Below the pieces are notes generated by a model. The model did not search any database. It was not told the DNA's origin and was given only the letters and a program-made list of their open reading frames with translations. A stretch of DNA of 64,000 nucleotides from Pezicula radicicola (lineage: Eukaryota; Ascomycota; Leotiomycetes; Helotiales; Dermateaceae), in assembly GCA_003008705.1 (NCBI GenBank), contig PDUO01000023.1, positions 473,312-537,311 of the forward strand, in the 5' to 3' direction. Below, piece by piece: positions 20,282-31,803 of this stretch. Each line of letters begins with the position of its first letter. The first letter of the stretch is position 1. The position numbers and the translations under genes were made by a program.

Positions 20282-21680
20282 ATGGACCACCCTGATGAGT
20301 TACCTGGTTCACCCAACCCCGACACTGAGCATCCCGAATCCCTTGGGTCACTTGACGAGTCCTATGTAGATCCTGTCTTCAAACCTATGAACTACGATGA
20401 TCTAGAAGACCCAGAACAATACAGCCCAGGCGGATTCCACCCTATCCATTTAAACGACTACCTAGGACCCAATAATCAATACAAAGTCCTACACAAGCTA
20501 GGCAGCGGTGGGCTCTCAACAGTATGGCTCTGTCTCGACCTTGAAACAAAGACCTACAGAGCTTTAAAGATATTAATTGCGGCAGCATCACAAGATAATT
20601 GCACCGAGTTAGAATTATCTAGAAAGAGCTGGGATATGAAGAAATCCGGAGGGAAGCATATTACTCTACCATTCGACCATTTCTGGATCAATGGCCCGAA
20701 TGGACGCCATCTTTGCTTAGTCCTTCCCGTCCTAGGACCCAGGGTCTCAAACATATGGGATCTTTTCGAAGATCCCGGTACGTCCTCGAGAAGTATTGCT
20801 CAACAGGTCGTCAGCGGCCTTCAATTTCTCCATCAGAATAATTTCTGTCATGGTGGTAAGACCTCCTATTGCCTGTCTCTAATGATTATGAACTAATCTA
20901 TAAACAGATCTCCGACCAGCAAATATTCTTCTACGAATATCAAATCTTGATGAGCTCAATGAAGAACAAATTATGAAGGAGCTTGGAGAGCCAGAAATAG
21001 ACCCAGTTCTCACATTATCAGGCGAGGATCACGAGCTATCTACCGCTCCAAGGTACTTAGTACGGCCAATAAATAGCGCAGCAATTGCTCGTCGGTACCT
21101 GACAGAACAGGTGTGTATTATTGACTTCGGCGAGTCATATAATTTTTCGACACCCCCTAAAGATTTCGGGATCCCGCCAACCTACTGTTCGCCGGAGATC
21201 TTATTCCACGATGCAGCTGGCGCTCCGAGCGATATCTGGGCTCTTTCTTGCACTCTTTTCGAAATACGAAGTGGTCAACAGCTCTTCCAAGGCATGTTCG
21301 ATGATGAGGATGATATTCTAATGCAAATGGTCCAGCTGTTTGGAAAGTTTCCCGAACCTTGGTGGTCTTCTTGGAAATATCGGGATCGTTGGTTTGATGA
21401 AGAGGGGAATGCAAGTACTTATTTGGAGGATGGAAGACCTACTACGCAACGCACAACACTTGAAGACATACTAGCGGAAGGGTATCATTATACTCACTTT
21501 GCAGGTGGTCTCTTTTCAGGTGTGGAGGGTGACGGTGTGAGAAAGAGTTTTAGTATTCCGAGGGATGAGATTGTGGTTTTTGTTAATCTTCTATATCAAA
21601 TGTTCACCTATGATCCTAGTCAGCGTATTACAACTGCTGAGGTGGCGGAACACCCATGGTTTTATGAAGTCATAAAATGA
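20282..21680 (+). CDS. SRPK-like protein kinase
   Basis: Two exons (20282-20855 and 20908-21680) are joined over a 52-bp intron (GTAAGA donor, CTAATC branch, AACAG acceptor), giving 448 residues. The opening GGFHPIHLNDYL-YKVLHKLG is characteristic of fungal SRPK-like kinases. The glycine loop is GSGGLS (74-79) and the ATP lysine Lys96 (RALKIL). The catalytic loop reads HGDLRPANILL with Asp192, so the usual HRD arginine is glycine, as in many fungal members. The metal-binding motif is DFG at 264-266, followed by YCSPEIL and SDIWALSCTLFEI. All catalytic residues are present, so activity is plausible. SRPKs phosphorylate SR-type proteins, but this expanded fungal group has mostly unknown substrates. 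The join across the intron places Asp192 on the splice junction. Confidence 0.88.
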
Positions 21681-22680
21681 CGAATCACAAGATTGGTTCT
21701 TGGGCAAAGAGGCTTTTAAGGAGATTTTAAAGTAGACGTAAATAAGACATATTGACGAAGGGAATGGTTATTTGAAAAGCTATATACGGTGGCAAAGGTG
21801 TCACAGATTAGCAGGTAGATCCAAAAACAGAATAGGCTTAGAGTTGAAATGCTCTTGTCTTAAAGTCTCTCAACTCTTATTAAGCTGCCGATCCCACATA
21901 GAAGGAAACCTCTAAATTTATCTATGTAGCATGAAGTACTTACACATCGAATATGTTGCATTGGAATAAGCAACAACATAAATTGTAGAGAAAGATGTTG
22001 TATTCTGTGTTCTGTAACGAGCCAAGGGAGCTTGAGGAGGGCTAGATGTACTAGTTAAGCGAGCTGAAATAACTTACTAAGGGGTGGTTTGGCAACGAAT
22101 CTAGAACCCAATACCGTACGAATTGGTTTATAAGAGATTATTTTCATTAGGACAACTAAATTACCTAAATCAATTAAGTTGCTTAAATTAAGTGAGTCGC
22201 CTAGATTAAAGTAAGTTACCTAGATCAAATGAGTTACTCAAATCATCCGAATAGACATTTATACAAAATGATCTCTTTTAAACAAATTCTTACGGTATAT
22301 GAATATATGGGCTTAGATCATGATTTCAAATCACGAATTATCGGAATCGCGTTTGGCTCTTTGTATATAGATTTTATATCTGACACGATGGTTCTAAAAT
22401 GCGTAGTTTAGTGGTAAAATTGAAGGAAGCACACTAGATTGTTGTTTTAGTTGTTTTTACTAAAAGTCTACTTGGTATATAATAAAATTCTTAAAAACCC
22501 TGTATCTATAATCATAGAAGGGCTGCTAAATCACTTAATTATCGCAGACGGCTTGCGCCGACTAAAAACGAACGTACATTAGGAGGGGCCTAGTAAGACC
22601 AACGATCAGCGCTATTCTTTTTCATAGATCTAAAATTCCACGTCCTTTTCTTCTCAGAAATGTTCAAATTGTGAGCCCAA
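21681..22680. other. Intergenic with MITE copy 2
   Basis: 1 kb between the kinase and F-box genes. It contains the 182-bp inverted-repeat element at 22114-22295; the rest is AT-rich and carries no gene. Confidence 0.55.
22114..22295. mobile_element. MITE copy 2 (TA target duplication, 18-bp-repeat core)
   Basis: 182 bp flanked by TA (22112-22113 and 22296-22297). The left end begins CCGTACGAATTGGTTTAT; the right end on the opposite strand begins CCGTAAGAATTTGTTTAA. The 31-bp inverted repeats differ at 4 positions. The core has five units of 18-19 bp, including AATCAATTAAGTTGCTTA and GATCAAATGAGTTACTCA, and ends in the same AATCATC(T/C)GAATAGACATT tract as copy 1. It is one unit longer than copy 1. 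It has no coding capacity. Confidence 0.9.
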
Positions 22681-23901
22681 ATGGCGACCAAGAATCGTAA
22701 GCGCTCCAAGGGGACTGAAGTGCAGACCAGGCCAAATGCGCTCGAATCCTCGCCTCTTAGAAGACTCCCTGATAGAGTCATACTCCACATAGCTAAGTTC
22801 CTTTCTCCGGCTTCAAAATTTGCGTTCGGCCGTTGCTGTCGACACGTCTATTCTGTTACCGGAACTCGACATCTTACTTCAGCTGGCGAAGCTCGCAAGC
22901 CTCCCTGGGAGGTGCTGGAGCTAGAACATCCCGACCACCTCGAGTGTTATTATTGTCGAGATCTGCATCCGATCGACAAAATACACGAGTATGCTTATTT
23001 GGAGGCAAGAACCAACACATGCTTGAAAATGGATCACCCAGTACGCACAGCAAGATTTATTCATCCAAATTTTAGATTCACGGTCTTTCGGATGGTCATG
23101 AAGCAATATCGTCAAGGAAAGGATTGCGACAAGCTGTTGGAATTTCTTGCATACCGAAGTGGGCCTGTTATGGAAGGTGCTCAGGTCAAGCAAGTCATTG
23201 CTACGCCGAAGATTGTCGGCGAGAGACTCCTTATGCGCTTGCAGTCAGTATACGTTATACCACCCAAAGGGCCAAGCCGGAGGTACCTGTTAACTAGAAA
23301 TCTGATGAAATGCCCTCATACAGATAAATGGTCACATAGAAACAAAATCGTCACGGAGCGCTTATTTCAAAGGTTTGCAGCCCTTGAAACGGTCTCGGAA
23401 GGTTGTCAAGAACATATCATAAGCAGTCGGTGTAACTTCTGTCCAACTGAGTTTCATTTCGGTTTGCAACAGTTCGAAGGACAAGGGGTTGTGTTGTTTA
23501 TTACAAAATGGCAAGATCTTGGTACTGGATTGTCTCCTCTTGATTCTGACTTGCCCCCTGTCGTTGGGCGTCGTCGAAAAATTCATATTGCTCAAAGGGG
23601 AGAGAGACTGGCTTATGAATCACCTCGCGATAGATTTGAGGGACTTGCTCCAGGCGAAGGCTTCCAAGCTATTTCTGCTCTTAATTGCGAGGAAAGGAAA
23701 GACCTGTTCAGAAAGAGCGACTCGAGGCTGGCACAATTTAAGAGAATCCGTGATTCTGCTTGTTGGTCCATACATGGATATGGTCAGCCTTGGCCGTACA
23801 AGGCTGCACCTAAGCTCGTGAAACGCAGTGAGCAGATTCTTGCTATAGCGAAATTCATGGAAGCCGCAGAATCAGGAGCCAATTCCACCGCTTTTTGGTA
23901 A
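22681..23901 (+). CDS. F-box protein
   Basis: 406 residues in one exon. The N-terminal segment LRRLPDRVILHIAKFLSPAS (about 26-45), continuing to a conserved Cys-rich end of the fold, is an F-box, which binds Skp1 in SCF ubiquitin ligases. A CYYCRDLHPIDKIHEY segment follows at about 87-102; similar Cys pairs are common after the F-box in fungal members. The rest has no repeat or known substrate-binding domain. It belongs to the large lineage-expanded F-box set of Pezizomycotina; the substrate cannot be told. A basic N-terminus (KNRKRSK) precedes the box. Confidence 0.82.
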   Translation: MATKNRKRSKGTEVQTRPNALESSPLRRLPDRVILHIAKFLSPASKFAFGRCCRHVYSVTGTRHLTSAGEARKPPWEVLELEHPDHLECYYCRDLHPIDKIHEYAYLEARTNTCLKMDHPVRTARFIHPNFRFTVFRMVMKQYRQGKDCDKLLEFLAYRSGPVMEGAQVKQVIATPKIVGERLLMRLQSVYVIPPKGPSRRYLLTRNLMKCPHTDKWSHRNKIVTERLFQRFAALETVSEGCQEHIISSRCNFCPTEFHFGLQQFEGQGVVLFITKWQDLGTGLSPLDSDLPPVVGRRRKIHIAQRGERLAYESPRDRFEGLAPGEGFQAISALNCEERKDLFRKSDSRLAQFKRIRDSACWSIHGYGQPWPYKAAPKLVKRSEQILAIAKFMEAAESGANSTAFW

Positions 23902-24400
23902 ATCCGGGGCGGTTACGCTCGTACGCCTTGAACACTAAGCTGTAGCAAGTCTTGATGACAATCATAAGACGCAGGGAGGAGCGCTGGAACTACATGCTTC
24001 TTGGGAATGAGGTAGAGATCAATTTCAGAGTCGAAGCGCACATGATAGAAGTGTAATTTGGGGATTACCAGAGTGACACATTTCCATACCCTCTTCTTGA
24101 GCTGCTGTTGCCTTTTGATCACTAAGACGATGCTGTTTCTCTGATGGAGGTGTTGAGATGCTCTCGTAACTTCATCTATCTAACGAGTTGTGGCAATTTG
24201 AACCGCTGAGCTGCTGTTGTAGCTTCCCTAATTGAGTAGTCGTTGCAGTCTGGACCGTTGAGCTGCTGTAGCGGTTTCCCTTGTCGAACGTGGAAGCACC
24301 TTCCTCCTCCTCCCTTTACGCTAATTCGTACAGGTTATAAAGCACTTCCCTCCCAAGTTTTCTTCTCTTCTTCTTCTTTTCTTCTTCAACTTTTTGTGCA
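23902..24400. other. Intergenic
   Basis: 499 bp without a recognised gene. A direct repeat of the GAGCTGCTGTTGTAGC / GAGCTGCTGTAGCGG type lies at about 24208-24272. A CT-rich tract (TTCTTCTTCTTTTCTTCTTC) ends 10 bp before the ATG of the next small gene and looks like a fungal promoter or leader element. Confidence 0.45.
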
Positions 24401-24761
24401 ATGGCAGACATGCATATAATTTTCCAATACTTCTCGGCTTCAGTCACACTTCTTTGCGAAATCCTCGCCCTCATATACTTCTGCGTCCAGTTCTACGCCA
24501 TCTTCGCCTACGACACTCCATGGGGTCGCAGGATCCAAGGTAGGTAGGTCCCTTTCTGGCTGACGTGAGTTTAGGGGGCACCAGGGGACCCAATCTCCTG
24601 GGCCCTTCCGATGACGGCACGGTGACTCGTCGCCCTGCCTAGGATGGGCGGTCGGCGAAGTCGACTCCTACCCGTACTTGGTGCCGGCTACGAACCTTCA
24701 GCTCCAGAGAGTCACATCTCTGGATGTCTGGAGAGCCAACAAGTCGCGATGTCTCCCTTGA
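24401..24761 (+). CDS. Small predicted membrane protein
   Basis: A possible two-exon gene of 85 residues: 24401-24539 and 24643-24761, with an intron from GTAGGT to CCTAG (103 bp). The start sits just after a CT-rich leader tract. Residues 11-38 (ASVTLLCEILALIYFCVQFYA core) are hydrophobic and would form one transmembrane helix, followed by TPWGRRIQGWAVGEVDSYPY. I recognise no family. The exon join is frame-consistent but unsupported by homology, and further exons downstream are possible because CTAG/TTTAG acceptor-like sites follow. Confidence 0.35.
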
Positions 24762-25294
24762 TGGCCTCGAGATGTAAGTTCTGACCTATCCTGTTCTCCA
24801 AATTGCACATGCTGATTGTCTTGCGTTACACATCAAACCCACCGACGTATGACGCTTCAATCTTTCACATAGTAAGTATTTGTGCGTTACTGTCTCCACT
24901 CTTCCTCAAAGATGCCTCTGCTGACTGCCTGTTTAGGATTGTTGCAACGATTGACCACACAAATGACAAATTCTCCAGAGGGTTCGTATGGTTTCTGAGA
25001 TGGCTTGTGTACAACTATTTGGGGATTTTGAGCAGGTCGATGCAATTGGAGTGGTTGACGGAAATGGTATGATTGAGGGAATCGCAGTTCGAAGAAGCAG
25101 AAGGATGCTCCATATCTGAAGGACTGATAGCTAGTGGCCAAACAAGATTTTGAGAGAGATTACTTCATAATGCGTGTATCTTTTGATATGGAACCATGTT
25201 CAGAGATTTGATGGGTTTATCCTTATTGACGTCCAAAACTATATCGGAATTCGTTTTCAATATCTGTTGTTGTGAGACGGCTCAACTTTTCATT
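24762..25294. other. Intergenic
   Basis: 533 bp. May hold 3' sequence of the small gene before it or of HPM1; no supported coding region. Confidence 0.4.
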
Positions 25295-26435
25295 TCAAGA
25301 AGTTCTTGATTGAATTCCAACTTCAACCACTGCTCTCCTCACCCCATCAGACTCCTCCCTAATCTTCTCTACAACAGCACCCTGTGTTCTAACAGCATCA
25401 CAGAAATCCTCAACTGAACCACCCACGCCAAAATAAACCATCTTCGCACCCACGAGAGCCGTTCCATCCTGCGATTCTTGAGCCTTCAAAAGTGCCATGA
25501 GCGTATCGGCGAAAGATTTCAAAGCTGCGGGAGAATAAATTGTTTCGGCCCCAATGACTGTAAGAGTACCAAGCTGCGATGTCATCTGTTCCTTCACAAT
25601 ATCTACAAACCCTGAACTCCATGCTCCCGAGAAGAACGAAAGCGTAATGTGGTAGTCTTCGAGTGTTGAGAGGAACTCTTTTAATAGCTCTGGTTCCAGT
25701 TCAAGCTCTCCTTCCGCATCCCATGAGGCTAGGTTTCGGGATTGGGCCCAGGAAAGGATAATATTTGGGAGCGTGACAAGCTGGAGGACTGTGGGGTTGT
25801 AATCTGCGAAACCGAGGTGTAGCCAGGGGCGTGCTGAATCAGGTCCTTTTTGCAATTGCCATTGGAAGACAGCTAGAGTCGGTAATGCTGTTCCACAACC
25901 AAGCTATACCCTGTCAACTCTGCAAAGTAGTCTTATGCTTACTGCCATCAAAAAGGTATGGTCATACCTCCAGAACTCTATGTGCATCACCGTTACTCGA
26001 CAAAAGAGTCTCTCTCCTCAGGGCGAGAACCTTAACCAAATCTACTGAACTCTCCCAGCTCTTAAAACCTCCCTCATAAACCCCTGTCTTTACGTCATCC
26101 TTTCCGAGATTTCCCAAGCCTTCATCATCTTCCTCGGCCATTAACTGTACCCTCACGTCGAACAGTTCTCTCCTAGGTATCATAACCTCGTCCCCACTGT
26201 CTAACACCACTCTCAAATTACTGTACACAATCTTCGAGGGAAGCGTCTGTAGCATTTGATCTACGTCATGGCGTAGTGGTTTTAGCATGGGCTGCCCGGA
26301 GATGGGAAATGCTGTAGAAGGGGCGCGAGGGCGCAGCGTGCCAGTTTCTGCTACATGTCGTTGTGGGTTGGTTTCGACCTCTTGAGTCTCGGATTCTTCT
26401 ATGTCGTCGCCGGAGAAGGAGAAGCTGAAGGACAT
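25295..26435 (-). CDS. HPM1: Protein-histidine N-methyltransferase (Hpm1/METTL18)
   Basis: Two exons (26435-25968 and 25903-25295) are joined over a 64-bp intron (GTATGA donor, TATAG acceptor), giving 358 residues. The start MSFSFSFSGDDIEE matches the acidic N-terminus seen in Hpm1 proteins. The S-adenosylmethionine-binding motif VLELGCGTALPTL (about 154-166) is created exactly at the splice junction; upstream lies the WESSVDLVKVL segment. Downstream are FADYNPTVLQLVTLPN and the family motif GAETIYSP. In yeast Hpm1 methylates a histidine in ribosomal protein Rpl3, affecting 60S subunit assembly; METTL18 is the animal counterpart. An in-frame ATG at 26486 would add 17 residues and is less likely. 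Confidence 0.9.
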
Positions 26436-27967
26436 GTTGTTCTGGATGTCGAAAGAAGGTTGCGAGTCGAAGAAAAGACCCCTCACTAGTCTACTTTCAG
26501 CCAGGCAGAATTTCTACTGGATAGGTTGGTAGACGGTGAGTGAGTACCACCAAAACACCTCAGTTCACCAGTCATGCCCCGACCTGCAAACCAGTTCCCT
26601 GCCAATTCCTGCATTATTCACACCCATAAAAAGAAGATGAAGCACCATGATCTCTCAACAAACAAGAAGTCTGCTGAAATTGAAAGCGAGCTAATCTCAT
26701 CGCCGCCTACACATGTTCCATGAAAAGTAGTCAATTCCCCATAAACTTGATGACCTTGGCTTCTCTAACTAACAGCTTTTGCAGTTGTTAACCAATGTCA
26801 CCCCCTGAAATCTGATCTGATCCCTGACATATTCAATTACGTCTCAACATTGATTTTGTCTGGCCTATCACTCCCTGTCTTTCCAACATAACTTCAAGGT
26901 CGAAGAAGCAACAGACTCATAAAATATGGGACAAGAGAACGAGCCACGAAGTCGCAGTATGTTCAGAAGGGCTTTCATAGGTTATTTATTGAAAGCTTTG
27001 GCTCCCATTATCCAACGTCTGTCAGAGGGACAGAATATGGTGGTTACATGATACATTCTCCTTAGGCCCAAGTTTAAAGAGAGGTTCTTTGAACAACCAC
27101 AGGGCCCTCAAAGGAGACCCGAACATGTTTCCTTGACATCTCAACCATAAGGCAGTTGACGTACCAGACTAGCACGAAAAGTCAATTTGGTCATCTAATG
27201 GTACTCAACGTGGCGGTCATATTGGAAGGAGCTTTCTTTCTCTTTTTTCTAGTTCTGTTGCCTACTTGGAGAAGTACCACTAGTATCTTCAAGCTGGTTT
27301 CAGCCCAGAGTTCTCAGCATGTTATCTCAAAGACATCAATCAATCTGCTTGTAAAGTCTTGACCTCATTGCGTAATGTTAAGAACTCGCTCTAATTTCTG
27401 CAAGGCACACCTCATGGTATACCGCGCTGTCAGGACCGTTCCTTTTTTGACATAAACATATGGGAAAAGAAACAAGTAAAAAGCAAATAATAGGAAATTC
27501 ATAGCCGTTGGTCCTGCATTAGTACGTAGGAATGATCATGGCAGATTGCTTCAGCCACTTCATCTCAGGCTTTTCAGCAAACAACTACACCAAATAGCGA
27601 CTAGTGACGCGGGCGGTATTTATACTTCGACCTGTAAGCCAGCTACACCAGCCACTGCGATATGCAACAGTTCTTGTGTTTAGACGATTAGCGCGAGGGA
27701 TTGTAAATATTCAGCGATCCACTTCATGAGATTGCAGGCGTGGTAGTGCTGCCGTGCAACTGGAGATGAGATCTTAGGTCGAGTATTGCACGGTTTTGAA
27801 GGCTTACTATGAGAAGAGCCTTAAGTCCACTTCATACAAGTTCGAAATAAATTCACCCACCTGATTGATTTCAATCCTCATTCACTCTTCTTGCGCTTTT
27901 GTCTTCTCCTTCTAACCTTCTTTTATCACTGTCTAAATTGCGTTTTCACATACAAATTCCGTTCAAC
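26436..27967. other. Intergenic
   Basis: 1.5 kb between divergent genes HPM1 and the DUF4185 gene. No recognised coding region; short frames such as 27156-27362 have no family resemblance. It must contain both promoters. Confidence 0.5.
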
Positions 27968-29226
27968 ATGTTTTCTACGCTCATTGCCCTTCTCGTCATC
28001 TCTTTGACACAGGCATCTCCTCTAACTAATAACTTAGTCGATAACACGCAACCCTTTGGCACAAATCCTATTAGCGTCTCTTCGGTCAAGCTTGTCGGAA
28101 TTCAGACCAGTGAAAACAGCTGTTCTCATCGAGATCTAGGTTTTACAGGTCAGATTAATGGGAAATGGTATGCAATCTACGGTGATTGCTTATGGTGTGC
28201 TCCAGGAGTAACGGATCCTGCCGATGATACCGAGGATTTCCATGGCATGGTTAGAGACTCGGTTTCGTTGATGACGAGCAATGTTCTGAAGCCGCGCGAT
28301 CTCAATCTGAACAATGATACACCAGTACCACATCAGAATCAATTTGTTCCCTTTAATGCGTCATGGGGCGAAACCCAAATGTATGGATTTGGCGGTACGA
28401 GTTTATGTGCTACAGACGACTATAATGAGGAAGGCCTCCTCTTCTACTTAGTAGTAAGTCTTCCATAGTTCACTTCAAGATGCTATTGCTGATATATTTC
28501 AGAATGCAAACGAAACTGGCATCCAAGGCGCCGGCGTAGCCAAAGTCAAAGTCATCAACGGCACCCCAACCGTCATTGAGCGTCTCAGCATCAACAATAC
28601 CGGCTATTGGTGGCCATCATCCACCAACCCTTGCTATGGTGATGTGGCTGCCTACCGAGACCCAAACTCTGACTATATCTACGCACTCGGAAACCCGCCG
28701 TCCAAGCTGTCAAGATATGTAGAAAGGCAATATGTATACCAGGCTCGGGTACAGTATCAAGATGCTTTTGATCTTTCGAAGTATGAATACTGGCATGGTC
28801 GAGACGCTGGTTGGCAGCCAACACCACTTGATGTCTCTGAATGCAGTACAGAAACAGCGGTTATGTGGGGTGTAGGACAAGGACAGTTGACTTGGAATGA
28901 GCATTACAACTGTTATATCTTTGTTCATACTCGTATGGTCCCCTTATTTACTACTATCCTTTCAGTACTTGCAATATGCGAAGAAGATATCCTAACATGA
29001 ACGCGTTCCAGAACCAGCAACCAACAAAGTTGTGCTCCGAACAGCTCTGAAGCCAGAGGGACCCTGGTCTGCTGATATAACCGTCTACGAGGCCACTCTC
29101 GACAACCCAGGATATATCTATGCTGGTGTGGCACATCCGTATCTTGATCTGAGTGGGAAGACTTTGACAATTTCTTATACGAAGTTGGAGAATGTTATTG
29201 AGGTTATCGAGGTTGCTTTCAACTGA
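27968..29226 (+). CDS. Secreted DUF4185-like protein
   Basis: Three exons (27968-28453, 28503-28932, 29012-29226) give 376 residues. The N-terminus MFSTLIALLVISLTQASP is a clear signal peptide, so the protein is probably secreted. The mature part shows the opening SCSHRDLGFTGQINGKWYAI-YGDCLW, a later NCYIFVH and TALKPEGPWS; these fit the DUF4185 group, predicted beta-propeller proteins related in fold to glycoside hydrolases of unknown substrate. Several N-glycosylation sites are present. The second intron is 79 bp with donor GTATGG and a CTAAC branch before TTCCAG, producing HTQPATNKVVLRT; a small extra exon inside it cannot be excluded. I chose the ATG at 27968 because it begins the signal peptide; the upstream in-frame region from 27899 does not. 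Confidence 0.8.
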
Positions 29227-30358
29227 GTGAATTCCAAAAGGACTTTGAAACCAAAGAGTTTGCCTTTTCCGGTTTGGAAAAATGCATCTTTGTGGTCGCT
29301 TCCTTATTTGCTACCAGAGACAGGCTCGCTCTTTCAATTCTTGTACACAATTTAAATCTTTTGAGTCGAGCATATTCTCAATGCAATAGCACTTCTCATC
29401 GATCCTCTCAACTTTTAATATCTCCGATCCCTCCAACTTGCACACCAAGATTGAAATAATTACAATACTTCCTTTGTCTTGAGTTCGATGTTAGAGTTTT
29501 GTTACTGGCTATCCATGGCTACCGGAATGATGCTGGGAGAATCCTGGAAATTTGGACAACCATTGTAATTGCTGTCCAAATGCATGTCGTTGTCGTGATG
29601 CTGTTGTTTAGGTGAAATGTCTTATATTTTGTAGTTATGGTCTCTGATTCCCCAGATCACCGGATCATCTCCGTACACGAGGACTGGCATATATGAAGAG
29701 CCTAGGAAGATGCCTGTGGGTGAAATAAAGGGGGAACCGATCTGTACAAACCACATCGCACCATCTAATCTGAAACCTGTAGAAAAATTGATAAGCCTTC
29801 GTCTCATGTTGTTTTTGGGTTGAATTATATTAACTCACTGGTCACGATTTGCTGCGCATCGGGAGATCTTAAAAGAAAGTAAAAAACGGTTGGATGTGAT
29901 GGATGCCCTATGAGGCTATGACGCTACCGTATCCGTACAGTATTCTCGCTACGGGGTACATATGCAAGCCCCCCTGTGGCGCTAGAGTTGCCCAGTCAGC
30001 TCCGTAGCCTTGCAGACCTGATGTTATTGGCGAAACGCTTTGTACAGAGAACAGGTCCATGGCACGAGCAGCAGCATCAATGCAGTGCATAAACACACCC
30101 AGACGAACTCAACATCATATCATTCGGAAACCCAAAAATATCCCCAACTATCTGATCTCTTACCTGCTTTGAATCTCTGCTCTGTAGCTTCCTTGCATCG
30201 GTCCGTAAACTCTGTTGTCGACGAAGGGCGGCGGTTTGGGGAGGACGAATACATACATACCCACGAAGATATATTTGTTTGCACAGCATATACAGCCTGG
30301 TGGAGCTGCTGGAGGTTGTATACATGATCAGGGGATGTTGACCGACAAACAATGAGAA
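29227..30358. other. Intergenic
   Basis: 1.1 kb without a recognised gene. Short frames on both strands around 30040-30350 overlap each other and lack family resemblance. Confidence 0.5.
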
Positions 30359-31803
30359 ATGCCCACGAGAGAATTGAGTCCTCCGCCGACTTCGTTAGAA
30401 CGGCCCTCTCGTCTTCACAAGAAACCTCCTTCTGCCGGTACGCTTTTTAACCCTTCTCGGCATTCGTTGGCCACGATATTCAGGTATTCGATGTGCCACT
30501 CATACGTTCAAATCTGATACTCATATCTGACGTGACGTCCTGCAACAACACAAAGTTTCTGACCACTTTTCTCGCAGGTAATCCCTTGAAACGCAAGGAC
30601 TCGTCCTTCAACCTCAGACAGCGAATTCCCACTCCTATCGATGCGCCCAAACGTACCTTGTCTCCCGCATCTTCAAATACAATGAATAGAGGTCCAACAA
30701 CAACAGAGAGCAGCCCCAAAGTCCTGAGCTCGACCCCTAACGGTGCAGGCAATACCATCAGATCTGTACCCAACAATGATTACAGACTCGAGGCCTCCCC
30801 CAGCAGAAACGGAGACAGGAACATGCCGATATCAAGAGGCCATTCCCCAATTCCCACATCACATCCACCACCTAGCTCCCTGGCCCAGGTCGCTCACCCA
30901 CCACCCTCATCTCTCGCTGTACGCCAACAGCCCATTTCGCGCTCGATCTCCACGGAGTTTGGCACCACCAGGTCCTACAGCAACGGCAACGGTAACAACG
31001 GATTCCCAATTGCTGAAGACAGTTCCGCACAAGGAGGGCAATGGAGTTCAGCTGTCGGTCGCGCCAATCTTGGAAAGTCAGGCAGAGTCATCGAGCGGCT
31101 CATGGGTGAAAACGACATGCTGAAACGTGATATCACCATCGAGCGGTTACGAGCTGAGGAATCGAAGCAAGAGTTGAAGATGGCTGAATTGAGGATGGAA
31201 CAACAATCGAGCGATTACGAGGCTAAGCTACACGAGGCGGCCATCAACAAGACGCTGCTGAAGCGGAGGGAACGCCAGCTTGCCGATTTAAAAACCCAGG
31301 TTGATGGCGAGAAGGCTAATGCTCAACGAGCGCTTGAAAGCGAGAAGTACTGGAGGGACGAGGCAGACCGGGAGAGGTGGGAGGCTCAGATTAAGGTCGA
31401 CAATGCCAATAACCGGTCCATGATGTTCGAAGGCCGATATAACACTGTCGTAGACCACTGGGAGGATCAAGGCGCTGTAGTCGAGAAGGCAATAGGCAAG
31501 ATGCGTAGACAAATCGCGGAAGTTAACGAACTTCGCGCAGAAGATGCCCGCCGTATGAATATGATGGAGGCCCTCTCGAACCAGCAAGCAAAAGAATTGG
31601 ACGGCCTAAAGGGCGAGAAGGACGCTATTGCAGCTCAATTTGAAGCGTACAAGGCCGAGCAGGAAAGACTGTTGAAGGATATCAAGGAAAGCGCAAAGAG
31701 TCGGGAAACGGAGCAAGAGAAGCAGATCGAGGAGGCCAAGAGACTTGTGGGCGAGTTAAAGTGGGCTATCAACGTCCAGAAGAACGTTCGAAATACCCAT
31801 TAA
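30359..31803 (+). CDS. Coiled-coil protein, She3-like (tentative)
   Basis: Two exons (30359-30437 and 30578-31803) are joined over a 140-bp intron, giving 434 residues. The first exon supplies MPTRELSPPPTSLERPSRLH and the join reads PPSAGNPLKRKD; a single-exon reading from 30493 is possible but would translate intron sequence. The first 190 residues are disordered, rich in Ser, Pro and Asn. From GRVIERLMGENDMLKRD onward almost the whole remainder is heptad-like coiled coil up to the end. The phrase GRVIERLMGEND and the layout recall fungal proteins annotated as She3-like, which link RNA-binding complexes to myosin, but I am not certain of the family. A cytoskeletal or scaffold role is inference. 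Confidence 0.75.

Noticed and set aside
22229..22411. 60-codon frame overlapping MITE copy 2
   Set aside because: It begins inside the transposon core and runs into AT-rich DNA; no protein resemblance.
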